Source: Acidobacteriota bacterium
Lineage (GTDB): Bacteria; Acidobacteriota; UBA4820; DSQY01
Length of the DNA: 55,593 nt
Direction of reading: 5' to 3'
Assembly (NCBI GenBank): GCA_021778515.1
Contig: JAJYCJ010000010.1
Coordinates: 1 to 55,593 of the forward strand
Below the pieces are notes generated by a model. It was not told the origin of the DNA. It saw only the letters and a program-made list of their open reading frames with translations, and searched no databases. Within the stretch, counting starts at the first letter, position 1, and every line of letters starts with the position of its first letter. The position numbers were made by a program, and so were the translations under genes. This document shows, in pieces, positions 1-9,009 of this stretch.

Positions 1-1
1 C

Positions 2-946
2 AGCGACTACGTGATCGTCGTGGAGGAGCTCTCCCGCGTGGACCCCTCCGTCGGCATCAGCGTGGCCGCCCACAACTCGCTCTGCAGCAACCACATCTAC
101 CTGTGGGGCACGGACGAGCAGAGGCGACGCTTCCTCCCCCGGCTCGCCTCGGGCGAGGTCGTGGGCGCCTGGGCGCTGACCGAACCCGGCTCCGGCTCCG
201 ACGCGGCGGGGCTGAGGACCACCGCCGTGCGCAAGGGCGACGGGTGGGTCCTCAACGGCAACAAGACCTTCTGCACCCACGCCACCATCGGCGGCATCGC
301 CGTGGTCATGGTGCTCACGGACAAGAGCGATCCCCACCACGGGGTGACGGCCTTCGTCATCGAGAAGGGCACGCCCGGCTTCCGCTCAGGAAAGCGCGAG
401 AAGAAGCTCGGGCTGAGGGCCTCGGACACCAGCGAGCTCATCCTGGAGGACTGCTACGTTCCTGACGAGAACCGGCTCGGCGAGGTGAACCAGGGCTTCC
501 AGAACGCGCTCGCGGTCCTGGACGGCGGACGGATCTCCATCGCCTCGCTGTCCCTCGGCGGCGCGCAGGGGGCCTTCGATACGGCGCTGGCCTACTCCCA
601 GCAGCGGGAGGCCTTCGGGCAGAAGATCTGCGAGTTCCAGGCCATCCAGTGGGCCCTGGCCGACATGGCCACGCGCATCGAGGCGGCCCGGCTGCTCACC
701 ATGCAGGCGGCGGCCAAGAAGGACAAGGGCCAGCGGGTGACCAAGCTCTCGGCCATGGCCAAGCTCTACGCCGCCGAGGTTTCGGTGTGGGCCGGCGAAA
801 GGGCCGTGCAGATCCTGGGAGGCTACGGCTTCACCGAAGATTTCCTGGCGGAGAAGTTCTACCGCGACTCGAAGCTGAACACCATCGGCGAGGGGACGAG
901 CGAGGTCCAGCGGCTGGTCATCGCGCGCCAGCTCCTGAAAGAATAG
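2..946 (+). CDS. Short-chain acyl-CoA dehydrogenase (5' partial)
   Basis: FAD-dependent acyl-CoA dehydrogenase, which oxidises a short or branched acyl-CoA to the 2-enoyl-CoA and passes electrons to ETF. The reading frame is open at the left edge (S-D-Y-V before the ORF-track GTG at 11). About 60-70 residues of the usual ~380 are therefore outside the window. Visible family signatures are the flavin-contact stretch [12 protein letters not shown], the middle beta-domain, and the C-terminal [18 protein letters not shown], whose Glu is the likely catalytic base in the short-chain subgroup. meaB and an epimerase follow, which suggests a role in branched-chain amino acid or propionyl-CoA metabolism. 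Exact substrate cannot be told from the sequence. Confidence 0.93.
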   Translation, partial: SDYVIVVEELSRVDPSVGISVAAHNSLCSNHIYLWGTDEQRRRFLPRLASGEVVGAWALTEPGSGSDAAGLRTTAVRKGDGWVLNGNKTFCTHATIGGIAVVMVLTDKSDPHHGVTAFVIEKGTPGFRSGKREKKLGLRASDTSELILEDCYVPDENRLGEVNQGFQNALAVLDGGRISIASLSLGGAQGAFDTALAYSQQREAFGQKICEFQAIQWALADMATRIEAARLLTMQAAAKKDKGQRVTKLSAMAKLYAAEVSVWAGERAVQILGGYGFTEDFLAEKFYRDSKLNTIGEGTSEVQRLVIARQLLKE

Positions 947-1051
947 GGGGCCTGAGGGCCCGCGCGGAGACGGGCTCCGCCGGGTTGACCCGGAGAAGGG
1001 CGCCCCCCGGGAAGAGGCTGAAGAACCGCATTCGATCAGGGAGGACTGCCC

Positions 1052-2005
1052 TTGCATCCCTTGTCAGAAAAGGTCGTCGCCGGCGACAGGCGGGCCCTCG
1101 CGCGCTGCCTGAGCGTGGTGGAGGACCGCCGGGAGGGATACCTCGACATCCTGGGCGATCTGTACCGGCGCGCGGGCCGGGGCCGAATCATCGGCATCAC
1201 GGGCCCTCCCGGGGCCGGCAAGTCCACCCTGGTGGACAAGCTCATCGGGGCCTACCGCGAACAGAACCTGACGGTCGCCGTGGCCGCGGTGGACCCCTCC
1301 TCGGCCTTCTCCGGCGGGGCCATCCTGGGTGACCGCATCCGGATGCAGGGGCGGGCCCTGGACGAGGGCGTCTTCATCCGCTCCATGGCCACCCGCGGCC
1401 ACATGGGAGGGCTCTCCGGCGCCACGGGCGACGCCCTCACCGTCCTGGACGCCGCCGGCTTCGACGTGATCCTCGTGGAGACGGTGGGCGTGGGCCAGGA
1501 CGAGGTGGACATCGTGCGCGAGGCGGACACGGTGCTCGTGCTGCTCGTGCCCGGCATGGGGGACGACATCCAGGTGATCAAGGCCGGCATCATGGAGATC
1601 GCCGACGTCTTCGTCATCAACAAGGCCGACCGCGACGGCGTGGACCGGGTGGAACGGGAGCTGCACAGCGCGCTCACGCTGGCGGGCGAGGAGCTGGCCT
1701 GGACGCCTCCCATCCTCAAGACCGTGGCCTACCGGGGCGAAGGCGTCCCCGAGCTGGTGGCGGCGGTGGAGAAACACCGGGAGCACCTCGCCGCGAGCGA
1801 GGAGGGCCGGGGCCGCCTCCTGCTCAAGTTCACGCAGAAGTTCAGCGACCTTCTGGCGGAGGGCTTCCTGACGAGGCTGCGGGAGCGCTGGCTCCCGCCC
1901 GAGGAGGAGCGGCGCCTGCTGGAGGCCTTCGTGCGGAGGGAGGCGGACCCCTACACGGCCTCCGACGAGATCCTGCGCCGGATCTGCTGGGAGGTGCGGC
2001 CTTGA
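1052..2005 (+). CDS. meaB: Methylmalonyl-CoA mutase-associated GTPase MeaB
   Basis: Cytoplasmic G3E-family P-loop GTPase that loads and protects the B12-dependent methylmalonyl-CoA mutase. The 317-aa length is normal. Residues ~48-60 hold the Walker A motif GPPGAGKST, followed by the Asp-containing AVDPSSAFSGG, VETVGVGQDEVD (switch region) and NKADRDG (G4, guanine specificity). A C-terminal helical dimerisation arm is present. The start is TTG at 1052, supported by the Shine-Dalgarno AGGGAGG at about 1038-1044. The stop overlaps the next start by 4 nt (TTGA), so meaB and the epimerase are translationally coupled. The mutase subunits are not in the window and may lie to the left. Confidence 0.95.
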   Translation: MHPLSEKVVAGDRRALARCLSVVEDRREGYLDILGDLYRRAGRGRIIGITGPPGAGKSTLVDKLIGAYREQNLTVAVAAVDPSSAFSGGAILGDRIRMQGRALDEGVFIRSMATRGHMGGLSGATGDALTVLDAAGFDVILVETVGVGQDEVDIVREADTVLVLLVPGMGDDIQVIKAGIMEIADVFVINKADRDGVDRVERELHSALTLAGEELAWTPPILKTVAYRGEGVPELVAAVEKHREHLAASEEGRGRLLLKFTQKFSDLLAEGFLTRLRERWLPPEEERRLLEAFVRREADPYTASDEILRRICWEVRP

Positions 2006-2400
2006 AACTCGACCATGTGGGCGTCGCCGTCGAGAACCTGGATGCCGCCGGCCGCCTCTACGAGGCCCTGGGCCTGGCCTGCGCCGGCCGCGAAGAGGTG
2101 GAGGAGCAGAAGGTGGAGGTGGCCTTCTATCCCCTCGGCGAGACCCGGCTGGAGCTGCTCCAGTCCACGGACCCCGAGGGACCCATCGGGAAATTCATCG
2201 CCAGGAAGGGACCGGGGCTTCACCACCTCTGCGTGGAGGTTCCCGACGTGGCGGCGGCGCTGGAGCGATTGGCCGCCGAGGGGTTCCAGCTCATCGACCG
2301 GGTTCCCCGCACGGGCGCCGGCGGCTGCAAGGTGGCCTTCGTCCACCCCAAATCCACGGGAGGAGTCCTGCTTGAGCTCTCCGAAAAGCCCCGAAAGTAG
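2002..2400 (+). CDS. mce: Methylmalonyl-CoA epimerase
   Basis: Vicinal-oxygen-chelate enzyme that interconverts (R)- and (S)-methylmalonyl-CoA, the step next to the B12 mutase in propionate metabolism. The 132-aa length is typical. Metal ligands are visible as LDHVGVAVE near the N-terminus, HHLCVEVPDV in the middle and the Glu of VLLELSE near the C-terminus. KSTGGVLLEL is a strong family signature. It starts at TTG 2002, overlapping the meaB stop, so it is in the same operon as meaB and very probably the acyl-CoA dehydrogenase. Confidence 0.95.
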   Translation: MKLDHVGVAVENLDAAGRLYEALGLACAGREEVEEQKVEVAFYPLGETRLELLQSTDPEGPIGKFIARKGPGLHHLCVEVPDVAAALERLAAEGFQLIDRVPRTGAGGCKVAFVHPKSTGGVLLELSEKPRK

Positions 2401-2470
2401 GACACGGCCTGGCTCCCGCCCCCGGGGCGCGGCCCAGCGCCACTCGGCCGCGGCCGGGCCGGGTAGCTGC

Positions 2471-2776
2471 GTGATCTTGCACCTGCGCGACCCGCGGGAG
2501 AAGAGCTGGGGCCTGCTCCTCAGGATGGACCCCACGGGCGTCTGGGTGCGGGGGATCGACCTGGCCTCCGTGGAGGACTGGGCCCGCCAGGTGGCCGCCG
2601 GCGCGGGCGAAACCATGGGGCTGGCCACCTTCTTCGTTCCCTACGCGAGGCTGGAGAAGATCGTGCTGGATGAGCCGCTGGGCCCCGTTCCGTCGCTGGC
2701 CCAGCGCTTCGAACAGATCACCGGCGTGGCCCTCCTGGCACACCTTGATCCCAAATCCCGCGATTGGACGCAGTAG
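2471..2776 (+). CDS. Small hypothetical protein downstream of epimerase
   Basis: Encodes about 101 aa beginning VILHLRDPREKSWGLLLRMD. I do not recognise the family. There is no signal peptide, membrane segment or Cys motif, and it looks like a compact cytoplasmic alpha/beta protein. The GTG at 2471 is the first sensible start after the epimerase stop; the open frame runs further upstream but only through Arg/Pro-rich shadow sequence. Codon usage matches the neighbours. The last ten residues (DPKSRDWTQ) and the stop codon are read from the terminal inverted repeat of a MITE inserted at 2750. The original C-terminus has therefore probably been replaced. Confidence 0.65.
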   Translation: MILHLRDPREKSWGLLLRMDPTGVWVRGIDLASVEDWARQVAAGAGETMGLATFFVPYARLEKIVLDEPLGPVPSLAQRFEQITGVALLAHLDPKSRDWTQ

Positions 2777-3075
2777 TGGCGCCGGAAAGCAGAATGAAAG
2801 TGGTTTTCATGAAAGACGGTTTTCGCCCGCCAAGGGATTTGGGTTGCCTCCGACCCCGGACTTGATCCGGGGGAGGAAGCCCCAAGGGTGGGGTGGGGCC
2901 CCGACGGGCTTTGCCCGTGGGGCGGGGCCCAGGAGGGCAATACGACGATTCGACAGGCTTGGCCTGCGATTCGGAGAAGGAAGCCCTTGGCCCTCCCCGT
3001 CCAAGAGACAACGCCTTTCCACCGTGTACACGAGACCCGGCCGAAGTCACCCGCATTTCAATCGCAGAACTTGGG
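2750..3075. mobile_element. MITE-like element, copy 1 (326 bp)
   Basis: Non-autonomous transposable element with no real coding sequence. The left end CCCAAATCCCGCGATTGG and right end TTTCAATCGCAGAACTTGGG are inverted repeats; the right end is slightly decayed. It is bounded by a perfect 5-bp duplication, TTGAT at 2745-2749 and again at 3076-3080. The interior matches copies at 17741 and 50908 closely and contains GC-rich hairpins such as GGGCTTTGCCC. The reverse-strand ORFs predicted inside recur in all copies and are shadows. Confidence 0.88.
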
Positions 3076-3119
3076 TTGATGGCGGCGATTGACCCGCCGG
3101 AGCACGCAGGGAGTTGCCC

Positions 3120-3392
3120 ATGTACGATCCCGCCGACGAGAAAGTGGACGCGCTCTTTGGCGCCCTCACCACGCTGCTGCAAGGGCTCCAGCCGGCCCTG
3201 GTGAAAAAGTTGCTCTCCCGGCTCTTCGAGGAGATGGCCCTCCACGAGATCCTCGCCGAGCGGGCCGCGGGCCGACCGCTGCCCGCGGAGGCCGTGGAGG
3301 AGGGGCTGGCCGAACACTGGGAGCGGGTGGAGGAGCTGCGCAACGACAAGGCCGCCGCCTTCCTCCACTCCATCCAGATGGAGGAGTTCTGA
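3120..3392 (+). CDS. Small hypothetical helical protein
   Basis: Encodes 90 aa beginning MYDPADEKVDALFGALTTLL. It is strongly helical, acidic and amphipathic, with no membrane segment. I do not recognise the family. ATG 3120 is preferred over the ORF-track TTG at 3114 because GCAGGGAG at about 3106-3113 is a correctly spaced ribosome binding site. The MITE ends only ~45 nt upstream, so any native promoter has been displaced or the element now supplies the leader. Confidence 0.62.
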   Translation: MYDPADEKVDALFGALTTLLQGLQPALVKKLLSRLFEEMALHEILAERAAGRPLPAEAVEEGLAEHWERVEELRNDKAAAFLHSIQMEEF

Positions 3393-3546
3393 AGGGCGGC
3401 GGAGGGTGGAGGCGCCCACGGTGCCTTTCCCTTCTCCACCCTCCATAGTCCACCGGATCACTACTCCGATACCAATGTGGTTGACTCTCTGCAAAGGGCA
3501 GCTTCGAAGTGGGGATGGGAGAGCAGCGAGGCCGAAGCCTGAGCCT

Positions 3547-3602
3547 GCCCCCGCGAAGGCGGGGGGGACTGCTTGCGAAACCAGCCCACCGCGGTGGGCT
3601 TT
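3547..3602 (+). terminator. Two consecutive GC-rich hairpins
   Basis: The first is CCCCCGC-GAA-GGCGGGGG at about 3548-3567. The second is the perfect palindrome AGCCCACCGCGGTGGGCT (3583-3600) followed by a short T run. They lie about 160-210 nt after the small gene ending at 3392. They could terminate its transcript, but the T tract is short. Confidence 0.4.
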
Positions 3603-3616
3603 GCCCAGCCGAGCGC

Positions 3617-3671
3617 CGAGAGGGAAGGGGCTAGCCCTTTCCCTCTCGGATTAGTAAAATCGGAGTATAAT
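3617..3671 (+). promoter_or_regulatory. Palindrome and TATAAT box upstream of malic enzyme
   Basis: A 32-bp palindrome (CGAGAGGGAAGGGGCT with its complement, one G-U mismatch) spans 3617-3648. It is followed 17 nt later by a perfect TATAAT (3666-3671). The -35 position falls inside the palindrome and has no TTGACA match. The palindrome could therefore be an operator where an activator replaces the -35 contact. The next gene starts at 3760. Confidence 0.45.
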
Positions 3672-3759
3672 CACCTTCTGTCCAGTGGTGCCGGAAGACG
3701 GAGAGAGCCCGGAATCCTCGGGCCTTTCCTTGTGCGCAATATGAAGATGGAGGTCTTTG

Positions 3760-6006
3760 ATGGCTATTCGTGATCAGGAAGCGCTTGATTACCATTCTGT
3801 CGGGCGGCCGGGCAAGACGGAGGTGGTCCCCACCAAACCGTGCCTGACGGCCCGCGATCTCTCCTTGGCCTACACACCGGGAGTGGCTGTGCCGTGCCTG
3901 GCCATCGAGAAGAACCCCGAGGACGCCTACAAGTACACCAACAAGGGCAACCTCGTGGCGGTGCTCTCGAACGGCACGGCCGTGCTGGGCCTGGGCGACA
4001 TCGGAGCCGTGTCGGGCAAGCCCGTCATGGAGGGCAAGGGCGTGCTCTTCAAGCGGTTCGCCCACGTGGACGTGTTCGACATCGAGGTGAACACCCACGA
4101 CCCCGACGAGATCATCAAGGTGGCCCAGCTCCTGGAGCCCACATTCGGGGGCATCAACCTGGAGGACATCAAGGCCCCCGAGTGCTTCTACATCGAGGAG
4201 ACCCTCAAGAAGACCATGAAGATCCCGGTCTTCCACGACGACCAGCACGGCACGGCCATCATCTCGGGCGCGGCGCTGCTCAACGCGCTGGAGCTGGCGG
4301 GCAAGACGTTCAAGGACATCCGCGTCGTGGTCTCGGGCGCCGGGGCCGCCGCCGTCGCCTGCGCCAAGTTCTACGAGCAGCTGGGCGTGCCCAACGAGAA
4401 CTTCCTCCTGGTGGACACCAAGGGGGTGGTGTACAAGGGCCGCAAGGAGGGGATGAACCCCTTCAAGGAGCACTTCGCCCAGGAGACGAAGCTCCGCACC
4501 CTCGCCGACGCCATGAAGGGGGCCGACGTCTTCCTCGGCTGCTCGGTGAAGGGGCTGGTCACCCAGGACATGGTCCGCTCCATGGCCAAGAACCCCATCG
4601 TCTTCGCCATGGCCAACCCCGACCCGGAGATCACCTACCCCGACGCCAAGGCGGCCCGCGGCGACGTCATCATGGCCACCGGCCGGTCGGACTATCCGAA
4701 CCAGGTGAACAACGTGCTCGGCTTCCCCTTCATCTTCCGCGGCGCCCTCGACGTCCGCGCCACGGCCATCAACGAGGAGATGAAGATGGCCGCGAGCCGC
4801 GCCCTGGCCGCCCTGGCCAAGGAGCCCGTGCCCGAGAGCGTCTGCGCGGCCTACGGCGGCGAGCGCTTCCAGTTCGGCCCCGACTACATCATCCCCAAGC
4901 CCTTCGACCCCCGCGTCCTCGTCTGGGAGGCCTCGGCAGTCGCCAGGGCCGCGTGCGAGACGGGCGTGGCCAAGCAGCCCATCACCGATTGGGACGCCTA
5001 CCGGGCCCGCCTCGAGGGAATGACCAGCAAGAGCCAGCAGGTCATGCGCACCATCGTCACCAAGGCGCGCCAGGCTCCTAGGCGCGTGGTCTTCCCTGAG
5101 GGCGAGAACCAGAAGGTTGTGGAGGCGGCGCGCCAGCTCGTGGAAGAGGGGCTCGCCCGGCCCATCCTCCTGGGCGACCCCGAGGTGATCGGCGCCAAGG
5201 CCAAGCAGATCGGCCTCGACCTGACCAAGCTCACGGTCATCGACCCCACCCACTCCCCGCTCGTGGAGGAGTTCGCCAAGGAGCTCTACGCCCTTCGCTG
5301 CCGCAAGGGCTACACGCCGAAGCGGGTCGAGTACTACTCCCGCCGGCCCATCCACCAGGCCATGATGATGATGCGCATGGGCATGGCCGACGGCATGGTG
5401 GCGGGCATCGAGCGCTCCTACGTGGAGACGATCCAGTTCGTGCTGCCCCTGGCCGAGCTCAAGCCCGGCATCACCCGCGCCGTGGGCATGCACCTGCTGC
5501 TGGTCGAGGGCAAGGTCTTCCTCTTCGCCGATACCACTCTCAACATCGAGCCGGACGCGGCCCAGCTCGCGGAGATCGCGGTGCAGGCCGCCGAGGTGGC
5601 CCGCCACTTCAACATGGAGCCGCGCATCGCCATGCTCTCCTTCTCCAACTTCGGGGACAACGACCATCCCAAAGCCCGCAAGGTCCGCCAGGCGGTGGAG
5701 ATGCTGCACAAGGACCACCCCGAGCTGGTGGTGGACGGCGAGATGCACGGCGACGTGGCCCTGCTTCCCGACTACGCCGCGGCCAACTACCCGACCTCCC
5801 TCATCAAGGGGGACGCCAACGTCCTCATCTTCCCCGACCTGCAGAGCGGCAACATCGCCTACAAGCTCGTCACCCACATCAGCAAGGGCGAGGTCATCGG
5901 GCCCCTCATCATCGGCCTGAAATCCCCCGTCAACATCGTCTCCTTCCACTCCGACGTCAGGGACATCGTCACTATGGCCGCCATCTCGGCCTCCCAGGCG
6001 GAGTGA
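3760..6006 (+). CDS. maeB: NAD(P)-dependent malic enzyme with C-terminal phosphotransacetylase domain (MaeB type)
   Basis: Oxidatively decarboxylates malate to pyruvate, linking the C4 pool from succinyl-CoA/propionate metabolism to pyruvate. Residues ~1-420 are the malic enzyme: [21 protein letters not shown], the metal-binding [10 protein letters not shown] and the Rossmann [14 protein letters not shown]. Residues ~430-748 form a phosphate acetyl/butyryl-transferase-like domain ([40 protein letters not shown]). In MaeB proteins this domain is generally regulatory and not shown to be catalytic. The 748-aa length is normal for the fusion. ATG 3760 has GGAGGT at 3749-3754; the TTG at 3757 in the track is less likely. 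It is monocistronic, with a strong terminator following. Confidence 0.95.
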   Translation: MAIRDQEALDYHSVGRPGKTEVVPTKPCLTARDLSLAYTPGVAVPCLAIEKNPEDAYKYTNKGNLVAVLSNGTAVLGLGDIGAVSGKPVMEGKGVLFKRFAHVDVFDIEVNTHDPDEIIKVAQLLEPTFGGINLEDIKAPECFYIEETLKKTMKIPVFHDDQHGTAIISGAALLNALELAGKTFKDIRVVVSGAGAAAVACAKFYEQLGVPNENFLLVDTKGVVYKGRKEGMNPFKEHFAQETKLRTLADAMKGADVFLGCSVKGLVTQDMVRSMAKNPIVFAMANPDPEITYPDAKAARGDVIMATGRSDYPNQVNNVLGFPFIFRGALDVRATAINEEMKMAASRALAALAKEPVPESVCAAYGGERFQFGPDYIIPKPFDPRVLVWEASAVARAACETGVAKQPITDWDAYRARLEGMTSKSQQVMRTIVTKARQAPRRVVFPEGENQKVVEAARQLVEEGLARPILLGDPEVIGAKAKQIGLDLTKLTVIDPTHSPLVEEFAKELYALRCRKGYTPKRVEYYSRRPIHQAMMMMRMGMADGMVAGIERSYVETIQFVLPLAELKPGITRAVGMHLLLVEGKVFLFADTTLNIEPDAAQLAEIAVQAAEVARHFNMEPRIAMLSFSNFGDNDHPKARKVRQAVEMLHKDHPELVVDGEMHGDVALLPDYAAANYPTSLIKGDANVLIFPDLQSGNIAYKLVTHISKGEVIGPLIIGLKSPVNIVSFHSDVRDIVTMAAISASQAE

Positions 6007-6050
6007 GGGGATAGAGACAGGGAAATAGAGAAACAGAGAAACAGGGAGAA

Positions 6051-6080
6051 GAGACGGGCCGCCTCCGGGCGGCCCGTCTC
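6051..6080 (+). terminator. Strong hairpin terminator after maeB
   Basis: Perfect 13-bp stem GAGACGGGCCGCC / GGCGGCCCGTCTC with a TCCG loop, 45 nt after the maeB stop. It is followed by GCTCTCTG, a pyrimidine-rich but not pure T tract. Confidence 0.7.
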
Positions 6081-6170
6081 GCTCTCTGCGGCACGCTTCC
6101 CGGTGCCCTCCGCCTCCGCCCGCCTGCACCCGAAGGTCCCATCCGCCCGCAGCGGCCGATGCATCAGCAT

Positions 6171-6188
6171 CCAATCGCGGGATTTGGG
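6171..6188. repeat. Solo MITE terminal inverted repeat
   Basis: CCAATCGCGGGATTTGGG is identical to the right terminus of the 326-bp MITE (best match copy 3). No partner terminus or element interior lies beside it. It is probably a deletion remnant. The rest of 6081-6416 shows no gene. Confidence 0.55.
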
Positions 6189-6416
6189 TCTAACAGCCCT
6201 TGGCGCCGAGGACACCCAGGCGCACGGAGAATCCCAGCGACGGGGTGGCGATCCGGGGAGAGACCGCAGGAAGGCCGGCTTGATCATGTCTCCGATGCGG
6301 GTTACTGTACCGTCGAGAACACCAGCGAGCCTTGATGGCCGCCGGGCTGGGGTGAGCGGGAAGGTCTCCCGTTCCTCGCGCTCGTCGGCAGGCTTCAGGA
6401 GGGAGGTCGGCCGCTC

Positions 6417-7730
6417 ATGGGGCACCTCGCAGGGAAGGACGTCTTTCGCAAGGTCGGAAAGAAGATTGACGGCCTCGGCGTGCGGGTCCATTGGAACGAG
6501 GCCCTGCACCGCATCGTGAGGGAGATCTTCTCGGAGGCGGAGGCGGACCTCTACGTTCGGATGCCCTACGGCCTCTCGCCCCTTGACCGGCTGGAGCGCG
6601 TCACCGGCATCGAGCCGGCCAGGCTCCGGACCATGCTGGAGGCCATGGCCGACAAGGGACTGGTGCTGGACATCTGGGCCAAGGACGCCTACTACTACAT
6701 GCCCAGCCCGCTGTTCGTCGGCCTCTTCGAGTTCACGATGATGCGCACCGACGCCGGGGCCAACCCGGCCCTCATGGCCAGGCTCTTCCACGAGTACCTG
6801 GGCGACGGCCTCGTCTATCGGCGGAACTCCGGCGGCGCCGCCTCGGTCGGGCCCCTGCGCGCTCTCCCGCACGAGGGGACCGTTCAGGAGGGCGTGGAGG
6901 TCCTCGACTACGAGAAGGCCACCGCCCTCGTCGCCGCCGCCAGCCGCTTCTCCATAGGCCTGTGTTCCTGCCGGCACCAGAAGGAGCACCTGGGCGAGCG
7001 CCAGTGCCCGGACCCGCTGGAGATGTGCACGAGCATGGACAAGGGGGCCGACTTCCTCATCCGCCATCAAATGGCGAGGGAGATATCGAGGGGCGAGATG
7101 CTCGACCACCTCGCCCGGTCGCGCGAGCGCGGCCTCGTGCTGTGCGCCGACAACGTGCGGGCGAAGGTCGGCTTCATCTGCAACTGCTGCCCCTGCTGCT
7201 GCGAAGTCATGCGGGGCATCAGCCGATTCGGCTACCCCCACACCGTCGTCACGTCGAGCTTCATCGCCCACTCCAACGCGGCGGCGTGCAGCGGGTGCGC
7301 CAAGTGCGCCAAGGCCTGCCCCATCCAAGCCATCACCATGAGGCCGGTGGCGGCCGCCGCCGAGGGCAAGAAGAAGAAGCAGGAGCCGGTCGTGGACACC
7401 GCCCTCTGCATGGGATGCGGCGTGTGCGCGCTGGACTGCTCGACGGGCGCCATGAGGCTCGACAAGCGCGGGCAACGCGTGATCCATCCCGAGACGACCT
7501 TCGAGCGGGTCGTGCTGCAGTGCCTGGACCACGGCACCCTTCAGAACCTCATCTTCGACGACCCCGGCAGCGTCAGCCAGGACGCCATGCGCGCCATCCT
7601 CGGGGCCTTCCTCGCCCTCCCTCCCGTCAAGAAGGGCCTCATGAGCGACGTGCTCCGCTCGCGCTTCCTCGGCGCCATGAAGAGCGCCGTGGTGGCCCGC
7701 CAGGACAAGGCGGACCTGCTAGAACTCTAG
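6417..7730 (+). CDS. 4Fe-4S dicluster ferredoxin-domain protein with N-terminal helical/winged-helix region
   Basis: Encodes a 437-aa cytoplasmic Fe-S protein. Residues ~1-90 look like a helical or winged-helix region (LSPLDRLERVTGIEPARLR). The middle carries unusual Cys sets: CSCRHQKEHLGERQC (~180-197), a further Cys shortly after, and the cluster-like CNCCPCCCEV (~255-265). Two classical [4Fe-4S] ferredoxin motifs follow, CSGCAKCAKACP (~291) and CMGCGVCALDCS (~331). The start ATG 6417 has AGGAGGGAGGT ten nt upstream. It stands alone, so partners cannot be inferred. A role as an electron-transfer or redox-sensing protein is inference, and the exact family is not recognised. Confidence 0.85.
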   Translation: MGHLAGKDVFRKVGKKIDGLGVRVHWNEALHRIVREIFSEAEADLYVRMPYGLSPLDRLERVTGIEPARLRTMLEAMADKGLVLDIWAKDAYYYMPSPLFVGLFEFTMMRTDAGANPALMARLFHEYLGDGLVYRRNSGGAASVGPLRALPHEGTVQEGVEVLDYEKATALVAAASRFSIGLCSCRHQKEHLGERQCPDPLEMCTSMDKGADFLIRHQMAREISRGEMLDHLARSRERGLVLCADNVRAKVGFICNCCPCCCEVMRGISRFGYPHTVVTSSFIAHSNAAACSGCAKCAKACPIQAITMRPVAAAAEGKKKKQEPVVDTALCMGCGVCALDCSTGAMRLDKRGQRVIHPETTFERVVLQCLDHGTLQNLIFDDPGSVSQDAMRAILGAFLALPPVKKGLMSDVLRSRFLGAMKSAVVARQDKADLLEL

Positions 7731-9009
7731 CCGGCCGAGGGGGTCGTCGCCGCCGGGCCGAATGAACGGGAGGCAGGTTCGGGAGATCGGCAGGGCGGGC
7801 GGAACCGGCGAAGCGGCGCCGCTCCTCGACGGCTCCGGCCCGGCCAAAATTCGGTGAGGATAGGCGCCCCGCCCAGCTGCCCGCGAAGGTCCTCATCCGC
7901 CCATGGTCGCCGATGCTCCTATCGGCCGATCCCCTCCAGCGGGGGAATGCCCGGACCGCGCGCCGTGTCCCCGGAATCCCACGCGGCGCGATGAGCGAAA
8001 TGTGGCAACGAACGACCTGACCCTCAACTCACCAACTCAGGCGAACCGATTGCAGCTACCGACTAGGCGCCTAGCAGGCCCGTTGGGAAAGAGCGGAGCC
8101 GTAACTGGGGGCTGGATGGTTCAGCCGGGAGGAATCGGCCCACAGCCGCCTCACAGTGACACCCCCCGTCCCCCTTCTTGAGGAGAAACCGCCCGGCGAA
8201 TTGTGGCCGGGCTTGGCTCTGAAACCGCAAAAGGCAAAAGGGGGGCGACCGCGGGGTTCAGCGGGACTTGTTCGTGTCCGTATCCGCTGGTAGATCCCGA
8301 TGTCGGTGAGGGGGCTCTGGTCGCTTGGTGGGGGAGCTAGATTCCGAAAAGCGACCTTTAGAAAGCACTGTGGGCGATTTTTCGGACCTGCAGCCCAGGA
8401 TCCTGCGGGGCACCCTTCGCGTTCCACGTGGGGGGCACTGCTATCTCCGCTTACACCACCACGTTTGCATTCGTGTTCTCAAGCAGGAATGCGCTATCGG
8501 CCTGGGGCCCGCGTACGCCCTTCCACCGCCCACCCGCTTCCCAGAGCAGAGCGCATCCGATTGTGATGGCGATCATCATGGCCGCCATACGTGTTCGGCT
8601 TCTCTTCAATCATCTAGGTCCCGGGCCACACTGTGGGCAGCGGGTGGCGGGACGAATCGCACTTCGGCCGCACGGCATGGGTACTCCGGTATCGAGCATG
8701 GAGTGGGGCGGACTGCCCGGTGGCTGTCTCGCGACGTTTACAGTACGTCTCAACAAGTTTACAGGTGCGAGGGGGCATCGCCGGCGCCCGATCTGCAAAC
8801 TATTGATAGCAAGCCCGCTCCCACCGGCGCCCCCGGATGCTCCGGTGGCATCGCTCTTGCGCTGTCCTGCGGAAGCATCGGCTGATGCGGGCGAGGTGGT
8901 TCCAGCAGGCCAGGAGGGCTGGGAGCCACCTGCATGCTGTGACGGAGTTGGAGGGTGACTGAGAAGGCGCGCCGCGCCCAGTGCGGGCGGCCACATGGGG
9001 AGATGGAGA
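7731..9009. other. 1.3-kb intergenic region without a recognisable gene
   Basis: Short ORFs occur in several frames (7903-8181, 8325-8885, 8428-8958 and reverse ones) but none has a ribosome site plus plausible protein composition. A perfect palindrome CTAGGCGCCTAG lies at 8063-8074. A hairpin CCACCGG...CCGGTGG spans about 8821-8849. The composition is somewhat less GC-rich than the genes. No tRNA, CRISPR or transposase remnant was seen. It probably holds the promoter region of the giant gene that follows, plus decayed DNA. Confidence 0.5.
8846..8860 (+). promoter_or_regulatory. Possible sigma-54 promoter upstream of the giant secreted protein
   Basis: TGGCATCGCTCTTGC has the GG-N10-GC spacing of a -24/-12 promoter with one mismatch in TGGCAC. 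It lies ~150 nt upstream of the CDS. A better sigma-54 match precedes the exported-protein gene at 47958. Single short matches can occur by chance. Confidence 0.35.

Noticed and set aside
2718-3494. Predicted ORFs inside the MITE copies (for example GPAPRAKP...PRIKSGVGG)
   Set aside because: They recur in every copy because the element recurs, have no ribosome sites, and differ by frame. The element is non-coding.
3631-6174. 847-aa minus-strand ORF opposite maeB
   Set aside because: Shadow of the malic enzyme-PTA gene; composition is Asp/Val/Leu/His-rich without recognisable motifs.
7731-9009. ORFs 7903-8181, 8325-8885 and 8428-8958
   Set aside because: No ribosome sites, mixed overlapping frames, composition not protein-like.
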